Shown: positions 27,159 through 37,037 of the stretch, one piece after another
Layout of the letters: every line of letters starts with the position of its first letter
Position numbering within the stretch: the stretch's first letter is position 1
Assembly: GCF_900128945.1 (NCBI RefSeq)
Contig: NZ_FQUD01000001.1
Location: forward strand, 1,663,450 to 1,727,449
Length of the DNA stretch: 64,000 bases
Source of the DNA: Chryseobacterium sp. OV279
Lineage (GTDB): Bacteria; Bacteroidota; Bacteroidia; Flavobacteriales; Weeksellaceae
Direction: 5' to 3'
The notes under the pieces: generated by a model
Told to the model about the DNA's origin: nothing
The model's input: only the letters and a program-made list of their open reading frames with translations
The model's database searches: none
Program-made: the position numbers and the translations under genes

Positions 27159-30017
27159 ATGAATACAGAACAGTTTGTGAGCCGTCACATTTCCCTTAAT
27201 GAAGCCGATAAACAGGCAATGTTGGAAAGATTGGGCGTTTCAAGTATTGAAGAACTAATTTCTCAGACCATTCCTTCTTCTATCCGTTTAGAGAAAGATC
27301 TTGAGATCTCTGCACCGCTTTCAGAATACGAGATGCTGAACCATTCGAAAGATCTGGCATCAAAGAATACTGATTATACGAGCTACATTGGTTTTGGATA
27401 CCACAATACACTTTTGCCATCAGCTATTCAGAGAAATATCTTTGAAAACCCAAGCTGGTATACGGCGTATACTCCTTATCAGGCTGAAATTGCACAGGGA
27501 AGGCTGGAAGCTCTTCTTAATTTCCAGACGGTAGTGTGCGATCTTACAGGTTTCGGACTGGCTAATGCTTCTCTTTTGGATGAATCTACAGCTGCAGCAG
27601 AAGCTATGCATATGTTCTTCAACAACAGAACGAAGGACCAGAAGAAAGCCAATGCCAACAAATTCTTCGTTTCCGATCTTGTTTTACCACAAACAGTGGC
27701 CGTTTTAAAAACGAAAGCTGAAGGTTTAGAAATCGAAATCGTGGAAGGTGACCACAAAACTCACGAGTTAGACGGAAGCTATTACGGTGTTTTATTACAG
27801 TATCCGGGGAAAAACGGTATCGTTTTAGACTATACTGAAGATATTGTAGACTATAAAAAATTAGATTTACAGGTTGTTGTAGCTTGTGATCCGATGGCTT
27901 TGGTGAAACTTAAATCTCCTGCTTCCATGGGTGCTGACTGTGCCGTTGGAACTTCTCAGAGATTCGGTATTCCATTGGGTTACGGAGGACCTCACGCTGC
28001 ATTTTTCTCTTGTAGAGAAGATTACAAAAGAGATATTCCGGGAAGAATCATCGGGGTTTCTCAGGATATGTACGGAAAACGTGCATTGAGAATGGCGCTT
28101 CAGACGAGAGAACAGCACATTAAAAGAGAAAGAGCTACTTCCAATATCTGTACAGCACAGGTACTTCTTGCGGTAATGGCAGGAATGTATGCCGTTTATC
28201 ACGGACCAAAAGGATTAAACTATATCGCTGATCAGATCCACTTTAAAGCCAACGCTTTGAAAAACGGTCTTAAAGCATTAGGATACCAGACAGTTGAAGA
28301 GCCTATCTTCGATACCGTGAAAATCACGATGAGTGAGGATGAGAAAGGAAGATTGATGAGAATGATGCTTGATCACAAACTTAACCTGAACTATTTCACA
28401 GAAGGAGTGGTAAGTATCGCGATCAACGAAAGTACAACATTGGAGAAATTAAACTATCTGATGGCTTCTTTCGCTCAGTTCAAAGACAAACAGACTTTCA
28501 AATTAGAAATAAAAGAAGGATACAGCATTCCTGAGGAGAATTTAAGAAAAGACGAAATTCTTACGGAACAGGTATTCAACAAATACCATACTGAAACGGA
28601 ATTGATGCGTTACATCAAACGTTTGGAAAGAAAAGATTTATCATTAACGCATTCGATGATTTCTCTTGGTTCTTGTACCATGAAACTGAACGCTGCTACT
28701 CAAATGTTGCCTCTTTCTTGGGATAACTGGGGAGCTGTTCACCCATTTGTACCGGTGGACCAAGCTGGAGGTTACCAGGAAATGATCAGAGAATTGGAGA
28801 AAGATTTAGCTGAAATCACAGGTTTCGCAGGAACTTCTCTTCAGCCAAACTCTGGAGCTCAGGGTGAATATGCAGGATTAATGGTGATCAGAGAATATCA
28901 CATTTCAAGAGGTGAAGGCCACAGAAATGTAGTATTGATCCCTCAGTCTGCACACGGAACCAACCCGGCTTCTGCAGCGATGGCAGGAATGAAGATTGTT
29001 GTCGTTAAAAACCTTGAAAGCGGAGAAATTGATTTCGAAGACCTGAAAGCTAAAACGGAGCAGAATTCTGAAAATTTATCTTGTGTAATGATCACATATC
29101 CGTCTACTTACGGATTCTTCGATGCCAACATTAAAGAAATTACAAGCTTAATCCACGAGCACGGTGGACAGGTATATATGGATGGTGCGAACATGAACGC
29201 TCAGGTAGGATTCACAAGTCCAGGAAACATCGGAGCAGACGTTTGTCACCTGAACTTACACAAAACTTTCGCAATTCCTCACGGAGGTGGAGGTCCTGGA
29301 GTAGGTCCAATCTGTGTGGCTAAGCACTTAGTACCTTTCCTTCCTTCCAATGCCAATATCAGAATCGGTTCTAAAGAAGCGATCGAAGGTATTTCTGCAG
29401 CACCTTACGGTTCTGGTCTGATCCTTAACATTTCTTATTCTTACATCAAAATGTTAGGAACGGATGGATTGAAAAAGGCAACGGGTCATGCGATCATGAA
29501 TGCGAATTACCTTAAAGAAATTTTAGCTGAGCATTTCCCGATCCTGTATTCAAACGAGAGTGGAAGAGTCGCTCACGAGTGTATCGTAGACTTCCGTCAG
29601 TTCAAAACTTTAGGAATTGAAGTAGCTGATGTAGCGAAGAGACTAATGGATTATGGATTCCATGCTCCAACCGTTTCTTTCCCTGTAGCAGGAACATTGA
29701 TGATTGAGCCTACGGAATCTGAAAGCAAGTCTGAAATCGACCGTTTTGCAGAAGCATTAATCTCCATCAAAAAAGAAATCGATGAGATTGCTAACGGAGA
29801 AGCAGATCAGGCGAACAACGTCCTTAAAAATGCTCCACACACTGAGCAGTTGGTGATCTCAGATTCTTGGGATAAACCCTACAGCAGAGAAAAGGCAGCT
29901 TATCCGTTAGACTGGGTAAGAGACCACAAATTCTTCGCTTCCGTATCCAGAGTTGATGAAGCTTATGGAGACAGAAACTTAGTATGTACTTGTGAGCCGA
30001 TTGAAGCTTATATGTAA
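27159..30017 (+). CDS. gcvP: Glycine dehydrogenase (decarboxylating), P-protein
   Basis: Protein of 952 residues, full length for a fused P-protein (N-terminal half to about 450, C-terminal PLP half after it). The PLP lysine lies near residue 700 in HLNLHKTFAIPHGGGGPG. The N-terminal half has FGLANASLLDESTAAAEAMH and YGGPHAAFF. It decarboxylates glycine and transfers aminomethyl to GcvH in the cytoplasm. A strong terminator follows; the other gcv genes are not in this window. It is the largest housekeeping gene here. Confidence 0.97.
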   Translation: MNTEQFVSRHISLNEADKQAMLERLGVSSIEELISQTIPSSIRLEKDLEISAPLSEYEMLNHSKDLASKNTDYTSYIGFGYHNTLLPSAIQRNIFENPSWYTAYTPYQAEIAQGRLEALLNFQTVVCDLTGFGLANASLLDESTAAAEAMHMFFNNRTKDQKKANANKFFVSDLVLPQTVAVLKTKAEGLEIEIVEGDHKTHELDGSYYGVLLQYPGKNGIVLDYTEDIVDYKKLDLQVVVACDPMALVKLKSPASMGADCAVGTSQRFGIPLGYGGPHAAFFSCREDYKRDIPGRIIGVSQDMYGKRALRMALQTREQHIKRERATSNICTAQVLLAVMAGMYAVYHGPKGLNYIADQIHFKANALKNGLKALGYQTVEEPIFDTVKITMSEDEKGRLMRMMLDHKLNLNYFTEGVVSIAINESTTLEKLNYLMASFAQFKDKQTFKLEIKEGYSIPEENLRKDEILTEQVFNKYHTETELMRYIKRLERKDLSLTHSMISLGSCTMKLNAATQMLPLSWDNWGAVHPFVPVDQAGGYQEMIRELEKDLAEITGFAGTSLQPNSGAQGEYAGLMVIREYHISRGEGHRNVVLIPQSAHGTNPASAAMAGMKIVVVKNLESGEIDFEDLKAKTEQNSENLSCVMITYPSTYGFFDANIKEITSLIHEHGGQVYMDGANMNAQVGFTSPGNIGADVCHLNLHKTFAIPHGGGGPGVGPICVAKHLVPFLPSNANIRIGSKEAIEGISAAPYGSGLILNISYSYIKMLGTDGLKKATGHAIMNANYLKEILAEHFPILYSNESGRVAHECIVDFRQFKTLGIEVADVAKRLMDYGFHAPTVSFPVAGTLMIEPTESESKSEIDRFAEALISIKKEIDEIANGEADQANNVLKNAPHTEQLVISDSWDKPYSREKAAYPLDWVRDHKFFASVSRVDEAYGDRNLVCTCEPIEAYM

Positions 30018-30034
30018 TCATTGACTATAAATAT

Positions 30035-30068
30035 AAAACACCCGTTTAGATTCTAAACGGGTGTTTTT
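30035..30068 (+). terminator. Terminator of gcvP
   Basis: AAACACCCGTTTAGA pairs with its complement around a 3-base loop, followed by T5. Confidence 0.9.
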
Positions 30069-30088
30069 CTTTTGTTATTTTATCTCTC

Positions 30089-30271
30089 TTACCTTCTTCG
30101 ATAGCTGTAAGCCACAAGAAGTGCAACAGCCATGGCACCAAAAGTGACCATTGAAACTGTTTTAATTGATATTTCACTGTCTTTTGCTGATGATGTATTT
30201 TGAGATTTCTCACATGAAGACAAGAATACTACTGTCAAGAATAGACAGCCCAAGAGTAATTTTTTAATCAT
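30089..30271 (-). CDS. Tiny lipoprotein with C-terminal membrane helix and Arg tail
   Basis: Protein of 60 residues. A lipobox LSSC (Cys near 20) is followed by a short polar spacer (EKSQNTSSAKDSE) and then VSMVTFGAMAVALLVAYSYRRR, a membrane helix ending in three Arg. This layout (lipid anchor, linker, helix, basic end) repeats in the 69-residue protein at 34808. No family is known. It is separate from the defence-like genes beyond 30514. Confidence 0.6.
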   Translation of the reverse strand: MIKKLLLGCLFLTVVFLSSCEKSQNTSSAKDSEISIKTVSMVTFGAMAVALLVAYSYRRR

Positions 30272-30435
30272 AAATGTATTTGTTTGGTTATTAGGTTTTT
30301 ATGAGCAAAAAATATGCCGGGTATGCTGTTTTAATGAGAGTTTTGTATGCGGTAAATAGCAAATCATTAAACCCTTTTCTAATTTATGAACACATATCCT
30401 TCTTCATATTTGTTTTTACAAGTATATTTGATAAA

Positions 30436-30505
30436 AAAACCGTAAAGTTTCATACTTTACGGTTTTAATTTTTAATACATAAAGTCGGGAGACTTATGTA
30501 TTAAA
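30436..30505. terminator. Double hairpin, bidirectional terminator
   Basis: AAAACCGTAAAGT pairs with ACTTTACGGTTTT (30436-30466), and TTAATACATAAAGTC pairs with GACTTATGTATTAA (30471-30500, one bulge) directly before the stop of the partner gene at 30514. Confidence 0.7.
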
Positions 30506-30513
30506 AACAAATC

Positions 30514-31368
30514 TTAGTTTAAATTAGAAAAGTATACAATCTTTTTTGTCCATTCTAAGAAGCATTTCTTTCTGTCTATTTCAACATCAATTTTCCAGTT
30601 AGGTTCTGTTATTTGAAGATTGCTAAAAGCTTGATCAAAAGTTATAAAAAAATGGTTAAAAAATATTTTCCTTTCGTGGATTTTTGTTAAGTCACCCACA
30701 CTCTTGAGTACGAGATTTTTACCGAGATTACTTTTTAAATTAGATTCAATTGCTATGTATTCTAATTGTCTAGTGCGTTTATTATTCTTTGGAATTAAAT
30801 TATAATAATGAATTGATTTACCTTTCAAAAATTCAAAATTATCATATTCAGAGTATCTATTGAAAATTGTAATTCTTCCAATTTTCTTTGGTAATTTGAA
30901 AACTGTTTTTAAAAAATTCTGAATTTTATTGTTATCTGTAAAATCGTAGTAATGCAAGGATAATATGCTGGAGATCAATAGTGAAAATAAAATAAACTCG
31001 ATGTTTTTATTGATTTTGTTAATTTGACTATGCCTGTAATGTAGGATGTTAGGTTGAGTATTTAGAGTTATTGCAAATAAGCAATCTATTCTATCACAAT
31101 TATCCGTGTAAAGATCTTCAAAGATATTTTCATTATTGTTATCGATGATGTTTTCATGTGCAATTCTATTGTTATCAGAAAGTTCGGTAACGAGTGTTCT
31201 CAATATCTCAATATTGTCAATGTTCTCTTCTAAAAAATCTAAGTATGATTTTGTTAAAAGAATATCAACATTTTCATTAAATAAAATATTGTTAACATCT
31301 ACGAATGCTCTATCACGAGAATTTGATACATATTTCTCTATGATGTCTAATGAAGGTAAAATTGTCAT
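30514..31368 (-). CDS. Unknown AAA-ATPase partner protein, possible defence effector
   Basis: Protein of 284 residues without a recognised domain. The N-terminus DRAFVDVNNILFNENVDILLTK has a beta strand with acidic residues like that of PIN folds. The end KSVGDLTKIHERKIFFNHFFITFDQAF resembles the HxR-type block of PLD/MIT_C-like proteins. Both resemblances are weak. Codons are AT-rich and unlike the neighbouring housekeeping genes. It starts inside the stop of the ATPase gene (one-base overlap), so the two are coupled. Inferred: effector or adaptor of a two-gene defence-like module. Confidence 0.6.
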   Translation of the reverse strand: MTILPSLDIIEKYVSNSRDRAFVDVNNILFNENVDILLTKSYLDFLEENIDNIEILRTLVTELSDNNRIAHENIIDNNNENIFEDLYTDNCDRIDCLFAITLNTQPNILHYRHSQINKINKNIEFILFSLLISSILSLHYYDFTDNNKIQNFLKTVFKLPKKIGRITIFNRYSEYDNFEFLKGKSIHYYNLIPKNNKRTRQLEYIAIESNLKSNLGKNLVLKSVGDLTKIHERKIFFNHFFITFDQAFSNLQITEPNWKIDVEIDRKKCFLEWTKKIVYFSNLN

Positions 31369-32771
31369 TATAATAATTCCTTTACTAAATTATATGTGTT
31401 GTCATAAAATCCCGAAGGAAAGCTTGGTGATAGTTTTCCTTTTGAGTCAATAAAATGTGAGGTCACTTCAAATTTCTTTTCTGAACGTTTGAAATAATGT
31501 ATTGTTATATCTTCCGGTTTTAAATTATATTCTTTGTTCTTTATTAAAACTTGTAATTTTCTTATTATATGCTCACTATGTGTTTCAATAAAATACTGGT
31601 TCTTATTTCCGATACTCAACAGTGTATCAATAAATTTTGCTTGTAAGGATGGGTGTAAGTGAACTTCTGGTTGTTCAATTAGCAATGTTTCCTTTTTATG
31701 TGTAAACTTTTCCGATAATATAGCTTGAAATAAAATGGGTAGTTGCAATGACACACCATATCCGACATCAGTAATATTAGACCAAAACCCTTTTGTCTTT
31801 ACATTTAGAGCTAAAACGGGTAAGTCTTTATTTTTTATTATTTCAACTTGCTCTGCTATACCTGACTTATTTATAACACTATTAAGCAAATCAATTTTAT
31901 TGTTAAATTCTTTTTCAGTTAGACTTGGATCGCCTAAAATATTAATGAATTTTTCAATGTCAATAAGCTTATAGTTTGACTTTTTGTCTTCCTGAAAGTA
32001 TAGTCTTTTAGGTGAATTACCAATTGGGTTTACAAAACGAAAACCATCTATATATTCAATACAATAATTTTGAAAAATAAGTAAGAAGATAACTCTATAA
32101 TATATATCCAACGGATTTTCAATATCTAATGATAAAATTTTTTTTCTGATGTCTCCCTCAAATAATGTGAAAAACCCTTCTTTCTGAGCTGGACAATCAT
32201 CTAGTTCAAATTGTACATCTTTAAAATTACCAACAATTGTAGAGGAGAGTTCTCTTTGACTTTCATATAAATCAATTTTTTTGCTTTGTATTTCTATCTT
32301 TCCAAAACTATCGTTTCCAATAATTGTTGTAATGTTTTTGTGGTTGTTTAAATTAGAGCCTAAAGTAAATTTTATTGAAGTTTCTATATTCAATTTACTA
32401 ATCTCATTTAACAGATTGATGATTATTTTATTTTCTAATGAATCATCATCTTTTTCAAACTTGTTAACAAATTTTAGAAAAAACTCTAGATATCTGTGAG
32501 AGTCACTGAACGAAAAATTTAATTTACGAGACTTAACTTTATCCTTAATTACTTCTTGATAGTTCCCTAAATCAGTATAATCACCCCTCAATTTTAAATT
32601 ACTTTCTAATGGTGAATCTATTGTTTGCTTAAGTGATAGTAGAAATTTCAGTAATGAACTTTTTCCTCCACTATTTTCACCTATTAGAATGTTTACTCTG
32701 GAAAATTTTAATTCTTGATTGTCAAAATTTCTAAAATTATGAATGTTTAATTTCATGCGCGAGATTTTCAT
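31368..32771 (-). CDS. AAA family ATPase (AAA15/DUF3696-like), defence-associated type
   Basis: Protein of 467 residues. Walker A is GENSGGKSS at 31-39, just after the N-terminal INIHNFRNF-type SMC/RecF-like start. The ABC-type second half has VSLQLPILFQ, LLIEQPEVHLHPSLQAKF (Walker B), and FIETHSEHIIRKL, the DUF3696 end. Such ATPases occur with unknown partner genes in phage-defence operons (family knowledge). M6 at 32756 is a possible alternative start. The gene is unusually AT-rich. Confidence 0.85.
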   Translation of the reverse strand: MKISRMKLNIHNFRNFDNQELKFSRVNILIGENSGGKSSLLKFLLSLKQTIDSPLESNLKLRGDYTDLGNYQEVIKDKVKSRKLNFSFSDSHRYLEFFLKFVNKFEKDDDSLENKIIINLLNEISKLNIETSIKFTLGSNLNNHKNITTIIGNDSFGKIEIQSKKIDLYESQRELSSTIVGNFKDVQFELDDCPAQKEGFFTLFEGDIRKKILSLDIENPLDIYYRVIFLLIFQNYCIEYIDGFRFVNPIGNSPKRLYFQEDKKSNYKLIDIEKFINILGDPSLTEKEFNNKIDLLNSVINKSGIAEQVEIIKNKDLPVLALNVKTKGFWSNITDVGYGVSLQLPILFQAILSEKFTHKKETLLIEQPEVHLHPSLQAKFIDTLLSIGNKNQYFIETHSEHIIRKLQVLIKNKEYNLKPEDITIHYFKRSEKKFEVTSHFIDSKGKLSPSFPSGFYDNTYNLVKELL

Positions 32772-33096
32772 TTATAGTTTGAGATAGTATTTTTAGATAC
32801 AGTGTTTTGTAACTTTTTCTATAATTTATTAAAAGTAAATAAATATCTAGTAAAAAACAATTTTAAATTCAACTCCTAATTCAATAAATATTTACTTTAA
32901 AAAAAAGGAATTTAATTTGGTAAATAGAAATTCCCTGTTTTATGATCTAAAAATGCATAATCATAGTTTAAATATTCCCATAAATGTGGCAATTAAATAT
33001 ATATAATCCTTACGGGAAACCATAATGAAAGTTATTTTAAATGAGAAACCCTTCTCAAAAAGAAAAGGGTTCATTATTTTGTACAGGAAAATATTT
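32772..33096. other. Gene-free AT-rich gap
   Basis: No ORF seen. Near the right edge an imperfect hairpin AACCCTTCTC/GAAAAGGGTT is the probable end signal for the S41 gene; the left end is the upstream region of the ATPase gene, with no clear -7 box. Confidence 0.4.
33041..33075 (-). terminator. Putative terminator of the S41 peptidase gene
   Basis: AACCCTTCTC and GAAAAGGGTT form a stem with two mismatches. The minus-strand 3' side is T-rich. Confidence 0.45.
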
Positions 33097-34560
33097 CTAT
33101 TTCCCGTTCAACACACCATTCACGTAATCCGTCCACTCATACACCGGAATGCTTCTGTCCAGATAAAAGTCAGGCTGCAATCCTTTTGCATCAATCGTGA
33201 AATCGGGGATACGCATACTTCTTGAAAGCGAATACCCTAATTCAAATTCTTTACAGGGCGAAGGAACATAATACATATTCGAAACATCTAAAACTCCAAA
33301 AGTCGTAGTTCCAAATAATTTTACCTTCTTACTTTGCTTGGCTGCCAGTAAAAACTGTTCATCTGTACTTCCGTTTCTTTGATTAATGATAATTCCAACA
33401 TTTTTAGGATACGGATGAATGGTGTCGAATTTTGTAACACTCACTATATCTTCATTGAGGTTAACAAATTTTCCCTGTTGTTTTTCCAGGGTGTTAAATG
33501 CAGATTGGGCCCACTTTTTATTCTCCTCACTGAATCCGTATTCCGGTTTATTGATGAAGTCCAGCATTCTTTGGTTATTTAGTTTTGTAGAAAGATATTC
33601 TACGCCTACAGTTCTGATCGGGTTGGTATAAATCAAAGGCAGGATATTGCTGTAACTGGCATCGCTTCCGCCGGTTCCGTTTCTGATGTCAATGATCAGG
33701 TTTTCAGTAGAGGTGATTTTATCTTTGTTGGCTGCAATGACACTGTCAATCTTTTGTTTTTGGGAAGCCTGGAAAGATGGAATTCTTAAATACAGCGTTT
33801 TATCATTTAATTTTTCTACATAAGGTTGATTAGCACCTATCGATTTAAAGTACTGTGTATATTTTGGATCATCTTCAATCTTGGGATATACTCTCGAAAG
33901 GCTGAAATCTCCGATCTGTAAATGATTCTTTCCGGTTAATGTAATCTCTTTAGACTCCGCCACAGAACGGTCACGCATGTAAAAAACAGAGCTTGCTGGT
34001 TTGCCTTCCGAAATGTTAAGCTTCATTTTTACCTGTCCCTTGGTCCAGTTTTCCGCCCCAGATTCTATGATAAATCCTACATACTGATCTCCCATTTTTT
34101 TAATTCCAATGGTGTAAGGCTCGGTTACCCAGATTCCTTCGTAATCAGAGGTTTTCTTTTTATCCAAGTACTTCTTGAAATCCTGAGTGTCTACCGGTAA
34201 TTTTTCCCATTTGACAGATGGGCTTTCCGGTTTTGTATTATTAGCGGTCTTTGGTGTTTCCTTGTTGATAGGTCTTATTGCAATATGTCCGGAACGGAAA
34301 AAAGATAACCATTCGTAAAGAACAGGTCCGCATTCTGTAAAGGTTTTAACCGATTTTACTTTCTCAGATATGGTTTTATTATGGGCTTCGTAAGCCTGAT
34401 TTCCTTTTTGCTTTAATGCATATTCAAAACCCGCATCGTTGGCTTCGAAAGTTTTTTTAACCCACTCATAATTTTTTGTGCAATCACAATTCTGAGCGTA
34501 TACTGAGCTGGTGGTGAGTGTAAATAAAGACGAAATGAATATGGCTTTTAAGTTTTTCAT
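33097..34560 (-). CDS. S41 family (C-terminal-processing type) peptidase, exported
   Basis: Protein of 487 residues from ATG 34560, which gives a proper signal peptide (MKNLKAIFISSLFTLTTSSVYAQ); the ATG at 34584 adds eight residues before it. The S41 catalytic region is ENLIIDIRNGTGGSDASYSNILPL, then a Ser nucleophile candidate in INQRNGSTDEQFLLAAKQS and the final GYSLSRSMRIPDF. No PDZ domain is evident. Probably an envelope peptidase of unknown substrate. Monocistronic. Confidence 0.87.
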   Translation of the reverse strand: MKNLKAIFISSLFTLTTSSVYAQNCDCTKNYEWVKKTFEANDAGFEYALKQKGNQAYEAHNKTISEKVKSVKTFTECGPVLYEWLSFFRSGHIAIRPINKETPKTANNTKPESPSVKWEKLPVDTQDFKKYLDKKKTSDYEGIWVTEPYTIGIKKMGDQYVGFIIESGAENWTKGQVKMKLNISEGKPASSVFYMRDRSVAESKEITLTGKNHLQIGDFSLSRVYPKIEDDPKYTQYFKSIGANQPYVEKLNDKTLYLRIPSFQASQKQKIDSVIAANKDKITSTENLIIDIRNGTGGSDASYSNILPLIYTNPIRTVGVEYLSTKLNNQRMLDFINKPEYGFSEENKKWAQSAFNTLEKQQGKFVNLNEDIVSVTKFDTIHPYPKNVGIIINQRNGSTDEQFLLAAKQSKKVKLFGTTTFGVLDVSNMYYVPSPCKEFELGYSLSRSMRIPDFTIDAKGLQPDFYLDRSIPVYEWTDYVNGVLNGK

Positions 34561-34807
34561 GGATTTAATTTGTAATAAGAACATCCGGTTGGTTTAAAAT
34601 ATTACATGTTTTTGCTTTCTTGTCATGAGCATTTAAGTCAATGTAATAAGCAATCCCGATTTGATGGTGCTAAAAATAAATAAATATCCAGTGAAAAGCA
34701 ATTTTTAAATCCAGTGATGGTGAAAATATAAAAGAAAATTAAACTCCCGAACTAAAGGCTGTCTCAAATAAAATAAGTGAAGAACAATATATTTTTATGG
34801 CTTGGAT

Positions 34808-35017
34808 TTAATCCTTCCGTCTAATTTTTGTCGAAATATAGAATATAATAAAAATCGTAGCGATCGTTAGGCACGTAGCTAAAAATGTGGTTTTTATGGT
34901 TTCACTTTCGTTCTCAGTTGAAGAGCCGGAGCAGTTGGTCAGAAGAAAAACAACAGCTAAAATGCAGAATGATATTCCGAAAAATTTCCGGAGGGAATTG
35001 AACATATTTTGTTTCAT
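34808..35017 (-). CDS. Tiny lipoprotein with C-terminal membrane helix
   Basis: Protein of 69 residues. SFCILAVVFLLTNC is the lipobox, GSSTENESET the linker, then TTFLATCLTIATIFIIFYIS and the basic end TKIRRKD. The architecture is the same as that at 30089. A second start (MFNSLRKFFG at 35005) is possible. Function unknown. Confidence 0.6.
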   Translation of the reverse strand: MKQNMFNSLRKFFGISFCILAVVFLLTNCSGSSTENESETIKTTFLATCLTIATIFIIFYISTKIRRKD

Positions 35018-35290
35018 GATGACGGTATTTGTGTTCCCGTAAATCTATAAATAAAACATGTCTAAATTGTTAAAAATGAAAACATTAACATTTTTAACGT
35101 AAAATTTTTATTAATGAATAAGTATTAATTGTTTTTAGAAATAAAGTATGGTTTTCTTGAAAAATAAATACAGAAAGTAACAATGCGTCAGATAAAAACG
35201 GACGATACTTTGATGAACAAAATTTAAACACAAATAACACAAATTTGTTTCACAAATATCACAATCCTATATCCAAAATCGATACATTTC
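35018..35290. other. Gene-free gap with CACAAAT-type palindrome
   Basis: Contains AAACACAAATAACACAAATTTG near 35227 (part of the dispersed palindromic repeat family) and no ORF of note. Confidence 0.4.
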
Positions 35291-35414
35291 ACTCTAAAAC
35301 TCTAAAACTCTAAAACTCTAAAACTCTAAAACTCTAAAACTCTAAAACTCTAAAACTCTAAAACTCTAAAACTCTAAAACTCTAAAACTCTAAAACTCTA
35401 AAACTCTAAAACTC
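35291..35414. repeat. Octamer array (ACTCTAAA)x15.5 abutting the YggS stop codon
   Basis: An unbroken array of the 8-bp unit ACTCTAAA runs from 35291 to 35414 and ends at the stop codon (35415-35417) of the minus-strand YggS gene. All copies are identical. Confidence 0.97.
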
Positions 35415-36146
35415 TCAGACTCCCTCATTCCAATAAAAACTATCCGGATACACTCTCGCTCCAAACACTGCCGTTCCTACGCGAACAATGGTAGAACCTT
35501 CTTCAATCGCGGTTTCCAGATCACCGCTCATTCCCATAGAAAGTTCTTTCATTTCCACGTTAGGGATATTCTGGCTGATGATCTCCTGCTGCAGGTTTTT
35601 CAGGATTTTAAAGCAGGGTCTTACTTGCTCGGTTTCAGCACTGAAAAGGCCAATGGTCATGAGTCCTTTAATTTTTAATGTATGGAGTTCAGAAACTTTT
35701 CTGGTCAGCTCCAAAACTTCATCAGGATGCACACCAAATTTACTTTCTTCAGCAGATGTATTCACCTGGATCAGAACATCGATTGTTTTGTCTTCCGATA
35801 AAAGCCTTTGATGAAGTTTTTCCGCAAGATCCAGACGGTCCAGAGACTGTACACAAACCACATCATATTTTAAAATATCCTTGATTTTATTCGTCTGTAA
35901 GTGTCCGATAAAGTGATTTTCATGCGGTGTACTTTTCAGATCTTCATATTTTTCTTTCAGCTCCTGAACTTTATTTTCAGCGATTAAGGTCTGTCCATAC
36001 TCTAAAGCTATTTTAATATACTCTGCAGAAACCGTTTTGGTAGCAAGTAATAATCTGACTTCATCAGGATTTCTGCCTGCTTTTTCACAGGCTTTCTTTA
36101 TTCTGTCACTGATGATTTCAAGATTGTGGAGGATGTCTTCTTTCAT
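35415..36146 (-). CDS. YggS family PLP-binding protein
   Basis: Protein of 243 residues, usual for the YggS/PROSC family. The PLP-lysine motif is LLLATKTVSAEYI near residue 36; other blocks are NKVQELKEKYEDL, HFIGHLQTNKIK, QVNTSAEESKFG and LSMGMSGDLETAIEEGSTIVRVGTAVFG. It helps PLP homeostasis in the cytoplasm (family knowledge) and does not act as a typical catalyst. It overlaps the AAA+ gene by four bases (ATGA) and has the octamer array directly beyond its stop. Confidence 0.95.
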   Translation of the reverse strand: MKEDILHNLEIISDRIKKACEKAGRNPDEVRLLLATKTVSAEYIKIALEYGQTLIAENKVQELKEKYEDLKSTPHENHFIGHLQTNKIKDILKYDVVCVQSLDRLDLAEKLHQRLLSEDKTIDVLIQVNTSAEESKFGVHPDEVLELTRKVSELHTLKIKGLMTIGLFSAETEQVRPCFKILKNLQQEIISQNIPNVEMKELSMGMSGDLETAIEEGSTIVRVGTAVFGARVYPDSFYWNEGV

Positions 36147-36862
36147 GACTGTGTGATTTCCTGAGATTCCAGTTTTTTGATCAGTGCTGATTTTACGGAG
36201 GTCAATGCATAATCTTTCGCCTCGGCAAAAGAAATGCCGTACCTGCGGTCTATATTTCTCAGATCTTCCGGGAATTTAGACAATAGATTATCATAAAAGG
36301 TATCCAGAAATTCAGCAGACGGCATCTCGTAGTTAATCTTCAGCTGGAAACGTCTCAATAGGGCTGTGTCTATAATCTCTGCGTGATTGGTAGCACAGAG
36401 CAGTAAAGCATTTTCAGGATAATAATCGATCAGCTGGATCAATGTATTCACAAGTCTTCTCATTTCACCCACGTCCTTATCGTCACTTCCACGCGCTTTT
36501 CCGATCTGATCCAGTTCGTCCAGAAAAAGAACAGATCTTTCTCTGGCCGCTTTATCAAAGATCATTTTTATATTCTGGGAAGTTTCCCCGATGCGCGAAG
36601 AAACAATATTGCTGAGATTTAAGATCAGGATACTCTTACCTAAAGCGTTAGCGACAGCTTTTGCGGTCATCGTTTTCCCACAGCCGGATTTTCCCTGCAG
36701 AAGAATCTTATTGTTCACAGGAAGTCCGTATTCCTGCAGTTCTTTGACGTAATTGTGTTCCTTAATAAGCTGCACCAGCTGGTCCCGGTTATTGCTGCCG
36801 AGAAATACGTCGTTAAGGGTTACTTCCTCTTTATCCTGAATGATGAGATTGTACAGATTCAT
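36143..36862 (-). CDS. AAA+ ATPase, FtsH/CDC48-like core
   Basis: Protein of 239 residues. Walker A is GKSGCGKT at 57-64, Walker B is SVLFLDELDQI, sensor 1 lies in LLLCATNHAE and Arg-finger LLRRFQLKI. It is a bare ATPase domain with a short C-terminus and no protease or membrane domain, in the ATPase subfamily often fused to peptidases. It shares a four-base overlap with YggS. Its substrate cannot be read from the sequence. First gene of the two-gene operon. Confidence 0.88.
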   Translation of the reverse strand: MNLYNLIIQDKEEVTLNDVFLGSNNRDQLVQLIKEHNYVKELQEYGLPVNNKILLQGKSGCGKTMTAKAVANALGKSILILNLSNIVSSRIGETSQNIKMIFDKAARERSVLFLDELDQIGKARGSDDKDVGEMRRLVNTLIQLIDYYPENALLLCATNHAEIIDTALLRRFQLKINYEMPSAEFLDTFYDNLLSKFPEDLRNIDRRYGISFAEAKDYALTSVKSALIKKLESQEITQS

Positions 36863-37037
36863 GCTAAAACTAAAAAAAATGATTCTTATCTGTGCAAAGA
36901 TAAAGTTTTATAGAATGATTTTCAGGGACCTGAAACAGAATAAGCGGGTAGGCCAGTGAAGGGAAAAAACAGATAAAAATAACACCCAAAGAATATTGAA
37001 TAATATGGCTTTCATTGAATATGATGGTTGATATCCG

